Shown here piece by piece: positions 22,889 to 30,306 of a stretch of 48,821 bases of DNA. The notes under the pieces are model-generated. The model was not told where the DNA came from, did no database searches, and worked only from the letters and a program-made list of their open reading frames with translations. Origin of the DNA: Symmetrospora coprosmae (Eukaryota; Basidiomycota; Cystobasidiomycetes; Symmetrosporaceae); the NCBI GenBank assembly GCA_008802785.1, contig VUYT01000059.1:1-48821 (forward strand). Reading direction: 5' to 3'. The position numbers were made by a program, and so were the translations under genes. Position 1 is the first letter of the stretch. The number at the start of each line of letters is the position of its first letter.

Positions 22889-23593
22889 TTACCGCCTTCT
22901 CTTCCTCGTCACGCTCCTCCTGTCTTGACACTTTTTGTACTAGTCTCCCGCATCACCATCATCCTCATGGAAGTGCGTCCAATGCAATCCTATCAGCTTT
23001 CGTCCGCTTGATCTTGCACAGGGAAGCAGATCAAATGCCTTCTAGACTGTCACTCCGTGTACAGCCGGCTGCCGCACATCCAATCTGCCCACAATTTGAT
23101 ATGCTGGAGACTGACGAAGCCGGTGAGATCCGAATAGTAAGACGGAATTGTCTTGCCTCCACTGCGACCGTCAATCGAACATATATCCGCTTGATCGCAC
23201 AGCGCCGCCCAGCTGCTTTACGTCAACCGTAGTCTCGTCCGACAAGTCCTTACGCAGAACCTATGGCCGCTCTGGTTGTCCGGTGCCTCTCGGCAGCTGA
23301 CGGTGTCAAACCGTCCGACGGCGTGCTGCCATCGCCACCAAGTGCATGCCAGTTCACACGGACAAGGGACCTGTGGCTTGCTGGGAAGAGCGTGATGGCG
23401 GTGTCGACATGCTTTTAGAATGTCCAGGCACGCTTGGCCTCTGCTCTCTCCTCTGCTAGACCGCCAAAAGGAACTACTCAATCTCGACAACCTAACAACT
23501 GCCCACCACCTTTCGTCGCGAATCTCTGCCTGCTTACACATCACAATCCATTCTTCTGTATCTTGCGTCAGCCAACGATCCCCTTCGCCGACA
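22889..23593. other. Spacer and upstream region of array unit 4
   Basis: 705 bases. GAGATCCGAATA at about 23125 is repeated in the unit 1-2 spacer at about 19778, showing that spacers are homologous as well. The conserved box (here CAGCTGCTTTACGTC) starts at 23210 and a GATGGCGGTGTC box lies at about 23394. No gene is seen. Confidence 0.5.
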
Positions 23594-24469
23594 ATGCCCG
23601 GTCTACTGCCGGGCTCCGGACAGGCTGCACCTGCTCCGAACTCGACAATAGTAGAGGTCTCGGGAAACCAGTGTCAAATGGGGGAGGAGGACACCTCCTT
23701 TACCCCGACAAGGTATACTCTCATGGCTCCTTTCGACAACTTGATGTGGCCCGTCCAGGATGGCAATGGCAACACCGTCTACTTTCCGCCCAATCCAGAA
23801 AGGACACACTACCGGCTTCGGTATCAGCAAGGCAGCACTCACCTCGTCTTGGTGCTTCGCCGAACGGTTCCCAACCCAAGTCCGGGCCAGGGTAGCAGCG
23901 CGGGTGCCAATAGCGAGGGCAACGGGTCTCGGGCGAACACTGGAAATCGCCACATGAATGGCAATGGCTACAGTAACAACGGCAATGGCCACAGTAACGG
24001 TAATGGCTACGGCAACCATGGTTATCATGGCGCTCAGGCAGGATATCGCTTCACTTCAAGTTCTGCCTTAATGGTGCCGGCGAAGCTATCCAAGGCTGCA
24101 ACGCCTCCTGCGCGCAAGGCTACCCCATTTGCAGCAGCTGCAGTCAACGCTCGCGTCAAAAAGGCTACTTCCAGTTCTCGAACTTCCGATACTGCAGCAT
24201 CTCGACCAATGAAATTCACAGTGGCGGACGTTACTGGTCCACTGGCTGCTGTTGGCTTTCACGGAAACAAGAAATCACCTACACCATCGTCTGCTGCTCA
24301 GAACATCCAGCTACCTGCCGATACGAGCACGTCAAGGGCGACTCCAGCTTCCGGCCGCGACCCCAACGTCCTCGGCGTGCAGTCAAACGGTATTCGTGTC
24401 ACCAAGCCATCCAAGCCGTCTCGCACAGCAAAGCCTTTGGCCAGCCGTGCCGTTCCTGCTACCGCCTGA
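23594..24469 (+). CDS. Array unit 4, intact protein of unknown family (291 aa)
   Basis: The only uninterrupted member: ATG 23594 (MPGLLPGSGQAAPAPN) to the stop at 24469, no intron needed. Visible parts: VEVSGNQCQMG at residues 20-30, the module at about 42-95 (YTLMAPFDNLMWPVQDGNGN, then VYFPPNPERTHYRLRY, then LVLVLRR), and an Asn/Gly-rich linker at about 105-150 with NGNGYSNNGNGHSNGNGYG. A basic low-complexity region, RPMKFTVADVTGPLAA, RDPNVLG and NGIRVTKPSK complete it. No signal peptide or membrane segment, so probably intracellular. The basic tail could bind nucleic acid and the linker is of the type that condenses, but both are speculation. The start is supported by the same MP start context in the other units. 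Confidence 0.7.
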   Translation: MPGLLPGSGQAAPAPNSTIVEVSGNQCQMGEEDTSFTPTRYTLMAPFDNLMWPVQDGNGNTVYFPPNPERTHYRLRYQQGSTHLVLVLRRTVPNPSPGQGSSAGANSEGNGSRANTGNRHMNGNGYSNNGNGHSNGNGYGNHGYHGAQAGYRFTSSSALMVPAKLSKAATPPARKATPFAAAAVNARVKKATSSSRTSDTAASRPMKFTVADVTGPLAAVGFHGNKKSPTPSSAAQNIQLPADTSTSRATPASGRDPNVLGVQSNGIRVTKPSKPSRTAKPLASRAVPATA

Positions 24470-24823
24470 TTACCACTCTTCCTCATTGCCACGCCCCTGC
24501 TTCATCTGAGCACTTGTACCAGTCCCCACATCCCTGTCATCCTCCCAGACGTGCGTCCGCTGCGATCCCATCGTCTCTCATCCGCTATCAGTTGTGCGCA
24601 CTCGCGCAGAACGGATGTCTCATAAGGTTCGCATATGCCCGTACCACTGCAAGCCGTGCACGGAGGCGGTGAGAAGGAACCCTTAATCTGATTGCACGGT
24701 CTATCGATACACTCGATTTCTTGACAAAGGCGAACGGAGCGCACAGCGGCTTGTAGGGTATATCGTATCCCTTTCACGCGCAGAAATTGTCATGTCATCT
24801 TGTATTTGCATGCCGGAGAAAGA
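24470..24823. other. Convergent flank of array unit 4 and PTC1
   Basis: 354 bases. The first 100 match the 3' flank of unit 3. The remainder is PTC1 3' flank with no recognisable feature. Confidence 0.5.
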
Positions 24824-26601
24824 CTACAGCGCAACGACGAGGACGCTGAGGTTGTCGGTCGAAAAGTTCTTGTGAACGTGGAGGCTGGTCAGCATTGCCT
24901 TCTGGGGTAATGTGAGTTAGACAAGCTCACCTTCAGCGCGTGGTCGAGGAGGATCTTGCTGGCCTCCTGGGCGTCCTTGGTGCCTCTAATGAGGTCGACT
25001 GCCGTCTGGTCTTCGCACACGTCCCAGAGCTGCATTCCGCAAACGCCCATCAGCCCAATCCCATCGCACCACACCCAACCCGGAACGAGCGGGAGGAAAA
25101 GGCAACGCACCCCGTCGCACGCAATGATGAGGAACTGATCATCCTCCCCGAGTGTCGTCTCGGTCGTGTACGGCGAGCCGACGACAAACTCCTTCATGCT
25201 CGAATCGCCCAGGCTGCGCGTGACGGCAAGGACGCCATTGACGCGGTTGTTCATGACGAACCCGCCCGCGTCCGTGATGCGCTTGACCTCCTGCACGTCC
25301 GAGCCCTTGTGGTCGTACGTCAATCGCACAGCTTTCCCGCCGCGGCTGTCGTGCGTGCGTCAGTCACATCGGTACGAAGGTCAGCATGTGCGGTGAGGAG
25401 AGGTGAGGGACGGAGAAGCGATCGACTCACCTGAGGACTGCCCGGGCATCGCCGACGTTGGCCGTGTACAGCGTCCGCTTCGCCAGATTCTTTGGTGCCG
25501 CAGGCGGCCTCGCGCCCTCTGCTGGCGGTTCCGCGGCTGTCGAGGACGACGCTGCCGTACTGGTGGTAGTGGTGGTTGTAGACGTGGGCGAGGCGCTGTC
25601 CTTGCTGCCGCCAAAGAGGCTCTTCATGCGCTCGCGGTGGCTCCCGTCCCCGAATTTCCGCTTCTTCTCCTCCTCCTCGGGCGCCTCCGCTGCATCATGG
25701 GCACCGGCGCTGCCATCCGCGGCCGCCCCGCCGACGCCGACCTCGCTTCCAACGACGGCGGCGGAAGAGGGAGAAGGGTCGTGCTCGAGCTCGACGGCGT
25801 TTCCGTGCTCGTCCTCGAGCCGCAGAAACGCAGTCACGGCCGTGCAGCCAGAGTGCGTCCCGCCCTGCGCGGCGAGCTTTGACAGCTCGCCGTCGACAAC
25901 GTGGAAGGTCGCGTTGAGCAGGTCTGGGATGGGCTGTGTGGCCTCGCCCTCGTTGAGCTGCTTGAGGAGGTACTGTGATACGGGACCAGCGCGAATGGTG
26001 GAGTGTGCGTGAGTAATCACGCACCCCTCCGCATGGAAACCCCCCGGACCCACCTTGTGGAAGTGAGCGCCGCACCACTCTGCAGCGTGCTTGCCTGCAT
26101 GGCCATCAAAGACGGAAAAGTAGCCCTGACCCTGTTATTGCGCGACCGCGAACGCGAATAAGTGACGTCCGGACATCGGTGTCAGCTTGCCTGCCTTGCA
26201 CTGCCCCGCTCCGAGGATTTGGATTGGAGTCGGTGCGTCGCTCGCACCTTCACGCCGCCAAAGTCGTAGATGAAGGCATGGCTGTCCTCCATTGTCCTCC
26301 TGCACTTTTTGTTCCTGTCCTCGCTGACGCCGACCCTGAAGGAGCCCCCAGTGTGGGCCGGGTGCTGGTTGATCGTGCCGTGCGTGTATGACCCTTTGGC
26401 CTGGGTGATTGGGGCGGACGAGGCGTTGGGCGACGACGGCCTGCGCACAGGCTGCTGTCGGACGTGTGCAGGCGTCGCAGAAGCTGGGTGCTGCTGTTCA
26501 TGACTGGGCGGTGTCTGCATCTGCTCGGGCGACTGCGTGTGCCCGTGGGCGTCTGCTGCGGCGCCATCGTGCCCGATCTGGAGGTGCTGCTCGGAGGCCA
26601 T
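24824..26601 (-). CDS. PTC1: Protein phosphatase 2C, PTC1-like
   Basis: Metal-dependent Ser/Thr phosphatase; Ptc1 dampens stress MAP kinase signalling in yeasts. Six exons, 26601-26248, 26131-26054, 25972-25431, 25345-25111, 25029-24931 and 24901-24824, give 461 residues. PP2C motifs in order: [30 protein letters not shown] (metal-binding Asp and Gly), [51 protein letters not shown], and [14 protein letters not shown] at the end. Compared with the yeast protein (281 residues) it has a long Gln/Pro/His-rich N-terminus of about 80 residues and a charged, Ser/Thr-rich insertion of about 110 residues between the GCTA and VGDARA motifs. The frame is open upstream to 26847 but that part translates a CGT/GAC repeat as poly-Arg, so I start at 26601. 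Confidence 0.92.
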
Positions 26602-26754
26602 GTCTGCGTCTATGCTATGCCCCTGCTTGCTATGTAGGTGTCTGTCTGGTATGCGCGTTCGCCGACCCGAGTGCGAGCGGAGAAGAGGGCCAACAGTCAC
26701 CAGCAGCAGCAGCAGCAGTTCCAGAAGGGGGCCAATCCAGCACCGACAACGGCA

Positions 26755-26788
<34 letters not shown>

Positions 26789-26992
26789 GACCCCAACGAC
26801 GGGTATGTAGTAGGAGGAGGCTCTCCACTGAGCCACGCATCGTCCATTCACTGTACTCGGTCCACAGGCCTCACCGCAGAGCCGATGTCGTCATTGCCGT
26901 CCCCATACACCCTTCTCCGAGAAAGCTATAGCTTGCAGCAACAACAACAGCCACATTCGTCGTCTAGCAGCGCCAGTCATCGCCCTTGAGAG
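26602..26992. other. PTC1 promoter and RSC9 3' flank with trinucleotide repeats
   Basis: 391 bases between two minus-strand genes. Contains (CAG)6 at 26701-26718 and (ACG)11 at about 26755-26787. No gene is supported. Confidence 0.6.
26755..26787. repeat. (ACG)11 microsatellite
   Basis: Eleven uninterrupted ACG repeats in the PTC1 leader or promoter, about 155 bases upstream of its start, with (CAG)6 at 26701-26718 nearby. Related CG-containing triplet repeats recur at about 46960-46985 and 47052-47071. Confidence 0.85.
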
Positions 26993-29622
26993 CTAGAGAA
27001 GCCCATGCGCCGCCCGCTTGGCCCCGTCGATGCACTCGAGCGTCTCGCCCAGATACGCAGCAAGCGCCCCGTTCGACGCAGCATACGCGAGCACCTGCTG
27101 CTCCGTGCCCACGAGCGCATTCAGTGCCGAGGCGAGCTGCTCCTTGCTCACGTCCGCTTCCTCCCTGGCGGGAGCACCGCTCTCACCGCCAGCGACAGCG
27201 TCGCCGTCCGCGTTCCCGCCGCCGCTGCCGCCGCGCCCAGAGAGGAACCCAAACATCCTGCTGCTCTCCTGCTCCTCGTCGTGGTGGTACTGGTGGAATC
27301 GGCCTCTGTTGCCGCTCTGTCCGGCGCCTCCTTCCTCCGTCTGCCTCGCGTCCCCTTCCTCGCCGCTGGCATGCAGCTTGCGGTACCGCAGCACAGCAGC
27401 GAGCACCGCGCGCGCCAGATTGCGCAGCACGAGGCTCGCGACAAAGCCAATGCCCGTCGCATACCCATTCCCAGTCCCGCCGCCGCCGCCCCCGGCAGTG
27501 ATTTGCGCGACCGTGCGGTGCTGCTCGAACGCCGAGCGGTGCTTGTCCTGCGCGTCGGCCGCGTGCACCATGTTGGTAGGGCCAATGCTGTTGAGCGGGG
27601 CCGTGGGGAGGACGTGGATCCGGATGTGCAGCGCCAGTGCTGCAGCGGTGCCTGTCTGCTGCCCGCAGCCGCCGAATCGGCACACTTTCGAGTCGTCCGT
27701 CTCTATCTCCATGTTCGTGTCCTGTCCCTCCCCCTCCTGCGCGTGCCCTTCGAGGTGTTGGTGCAATTCCCGCGGCGAGCTAAAATTCGGCTGCCCAGCT
27801 CCACACCCATTCCAGCGGCACTTCCACCGCTCGTCGAGCTTGCGCTCGCCCTCGGACCGCACCTCGGGTGGCGGCTTTGGCCGGATCCCAGCGACAATAT
27901 AACTTCTGGTACCGTCGGCGCCCTCGACGCACTTGGGCGAGGCCGAGGGGAACGCTTCGCTGATGTGCTTGATGACGTCTGATGCATTCAGCATGGACGC
28001 AATCGTGCCGGCCTTCATGGCTGCATCGAACGGCTCAAACTGCTTCTGATACGACTGCCACAGCCCGACTTGGGTCATCTCGCCCGAGGGGTCGAGGTCA
28101 AACACGCCGTGCATCCTATTGGGGTAGCGGCGACGTCAGCTTGCTTGCTAGACCTCGGAAACCGGGAAAGATGGGGGGCGTACGCACCAAGCAAGGGCCC
28201 TGACGGGCTCTGCGAGATTGATGATCTTCTCGAGTTCGGCGCTCTCCATCTTTGCCAGGCCCTGCTGCTCGCGCTCGCGCTTTGCCAGCGCGGCGCGCTT
28301 CGGGGCGTCGGCGTCGTGGTGCTGCGCGGCGAGGACGGGGTACGTGCTGATGAGGTCGCTGCGGAGGTGGTGCCCGCGCCTCGACACGCCGCCGTCGCTG
28401 TACGCGTGCAGGACCTCGTATTCCCAGCTCTCGCGCACGCTGCCTTCCCGCACGCGTGCGCACAGCACGGGAAGCAGGTCGCGCACGTCCCGCCGGCGCA
28501 GCAGGGCCGCGGCGTTGTGCGGGATCTGCGTGTGCTGGTACAGGAACTCGAAGAGCGGGAGGAGCAGCGCGCGGTCGTTGACGGCCGTGAGGAGGAGCGC
28601 GCGCTCGACGAGCACCGTCGTAGGGCACGCCTGCGCGCGTGCTCGGTCCGAGGCGCTTCGGACGCGCATGTCCTCTTGGGCTGATGGTGTGGACGCCCGC
28701 CGGAACGCAAAGACGGGTTCGTTGAGCTCGTTCACGGCCAGCGCGCTGAGCAGAGTGTATGTGCCAATGATGAGGGCGCGGTCGTTTGACAGCACGGCCT
28801 GCGCGAGGAGCGGGTACAGCTGCTGGGCTGGTGTCTCGGCGGGCGACGAGGAGGAGGAGGAGGAGGAAGATAAGGAGGGTCGGCCTGGGAGCGCGAGCTG
28901 GAAGCGCGCTGCGTAGACCTCTGCCGCGTCCAGGAGGTACAGCGCGAGCTCTGTAAGTGGGTGAGTGGCTGCCGCATGCTCGCGCTGCTCGTCGCTCTGC
29001 ACGGCAAGGACGTGGACCAGGGCTGCGAAGATCCTGTGCTGCACGGGGCGGATGGCCTCTACGGCTTTTGCGCCGCCTTCGAGCAGTAGGTTGCGCAGGA
29101 CGAGGGCGGCCTCGAGGCGTCTCCTGCTGCTCTCCGCGTCGAGACTCGCCGTGCGCTTCCTGGGCGTGCCTGCTGCAGCTCCAGCCTCGACTGCCGAGTC
29201 GGGCTCTGGCATGATGAGGTCCAGCAGGGCTCCCGGCAGTCCTGGCAGAGTGTCGAGCGGGATGGACGCGCCATCGCTGTGCGAGGTCGTGACGAGCGCC
29301 TCGAGGGCATAGTCGACCTCGTGTGGGATCCCAGAGCGTATCGATAGGACCAGGCGGTTGGCCGTCCCTCCTTGGTACATCTGGTCTGCGAGAGAGACAG
29401 GGGTCAGGTGTCAGCCCAGTCGATAGAGATGGCCAGCCAGCGTCAACGCTCACAGAGGTGAGTCCGGCGACTCGGCTGTTGCTGCAATTGCTGCTGCTGC
29501 TGCTGCCCTGGGCGGGTCGATGCATTGAGAGCTCGTTGCGATGGCTGCTGTGGTTGCTGCTGCTGCTGCTGCTGCTGGTACGCCATCCCACCCGCAGACG
29601 GCACGCCCGCAGGACGGTACAT
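26993..29622 (-). CDS. RSC9: RSC chromatin-remodelling complex subunit RSC9-like
   Basis: Rsc9/ARID2-type subunits help target the SWI/SNF-class RSC complex. Three exons, 29622-29454, 29385-28188 and 28115-26993, give 829 residues. After a poly-Gln N-terminus comes NRLVLSIRSGIPHEVDYALE, the start of the armadillo-like region typical of Rsc9. Exon 3 carries the RFX-like winged helix (MTQVGLWQSYQKQF, LNASDVIKHISEAFP, RSYIVAGIRPKPP). Two zinc-finger-like segments follow: CRWNGCG...FSSPRELHQHLEGH and CRFGGCG...ALALHIRIH. The splice RALAW|MHGVFDLDPSGE is phase-exact. No ARID domain precedes the armadillo part in this model. The gene diverges from HAPX across 684 bases. Confidence 0.82.
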
Positions 29623-30306
29623 GGGCTGCGTATCTATGCGGAGACGTGTGTACTCTGCCTGTGTGTATGCGAGACTGCTATGATATGCTTTGCAATGGCA
29701 GAAAGGCAGAGTCGCCGCCTTTCCGCAGCCGGGCGCGGGCTTTGGCTTGGGAGCATCCATCCGGCAGCCCATCGTGACGAAGAGATACACACGCCAGATC
29801 ATTGCAAGCGCACACAGATGACAGAATTGCGTATTGTATTGCAGCGGCTGTAGATGTGCATGTTGGCAGACGAACGTCGGTCGTCCACGCAAGCAGGCGA
29901 GCAAGCATTGCCAGAACAGCCCTGCGCGCATAGCAGCAGTGTCTGTACTCGAGCTTGGACAAGCGGCACTGACGAAACAGTATGGCAGTTGAGCACACGA
30001 TGTGCTCCTGTGTGCACTGCTGCTCAGTATATCGTATCCACTGCCACTGCGGCTGCGGCTGCGGGCGGACGACCCGAAGAAAATCGACCGAGGACTGATC
30101 ACTGATCTGATCAGATAACGGGAGGGGGGAGGAGCGGGGCGCCATCTCTCCCTCCTGCCCATCGCACAAAGCTACGGACACATGTAGTCGAGTCGGCAGT
30201 CACAGGGAAACAGCACAGTCGAGCAGCACACCCACAAGATCAGTCCTTGCCAGCCGCGACCCGGCAGACTCGCCGGAGCGCACGAACCGTAACACTCACG
30301 CACGCC
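29623..30306. promoter_or_regulatory. Shared upstream region, RSC9 / HAPX
   Basis: 684 bases between divergent start codons. The strongest feature is the GATA-type site at 30105-30118. No ARID-like coding sequence for RSC9 could be identified here, and no CCAAT box is obvious. Confidence 0.6.
30105..30118 (+). promoter_or_regulatory. GATA-type iron-repressor site upstream of HAPX
   Basis: The sequence ATCTGATCAGATAA combines a perfect 12-base palindrome (ATCTGATCAGAT, 30105-30116) with ATCAGATAA (30110-30118), an exact match to the ATCWGATAA consensus of fungal siderophore/iron GATA repressors (SreA, Urbs1). It lies 189 bases upstream of the HAPX start. In ascomycetes SreA represses hapX in high iron, so the position fits that feedback loop. 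Binding in this species is inferred. Confidence 0.6.

Larger units (their letters stand above)
18320..24560 (+). repeat. Tandem array of four ~1.6-kb gene units
   Basis: Four head-to-tail units begin with related boxes at 18320, 19941, 21641 and 23210 (CAGCTGCTTCATGTCTGAC in unit 1; variants elsewhere), so the period is 1621, 1700 and 1569 bases. Each unit has an upstream region of about 240-385 bases, a start codon in MP context, a module-bearing protein, an Asn/Gly-rich linker and a basic C-terminus. Downstream flanks of units 3 and 4 also match (ATCATCCTC / GTCATCCTC followed by GTGCGTCC), so whole units including flanks were duplicated. Divergence between units is high, indicating old duplications. 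I recognise no described family and no transposase, terminal repeat or integration signature. Confidence 0.75.

Noticed and set aside
18320-24560. Mobile element explanation for the tandem array
   Set aside because: No transposase, reverse transcriptase, terminal repeats or target-site duplications were visible; the head-to-tail order with promoters fits unequal-crossover duplication.
26602-26847. N-terminal extension of PTC1 with a poly-Arg stretch
   Set aside because: It is the translation of an ACG microsatellite in the leader; no PP2C begins this way and an ATG lies at the domain-proximal end.
27005-27982. Plus-strand open frames of about 300 codons
   Set aside because: Antisense to RSC9 exon 3; the minus-strand reading contains zinc-finger-like and RFX-like motifs.
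28116-29591. 491-codon minus-strand frame rich in Arg/Pro/His
   Set aside because: Overlaps RSC9 in another frame on the same strand; composition is that of an out-of-frame GC-rich reading.
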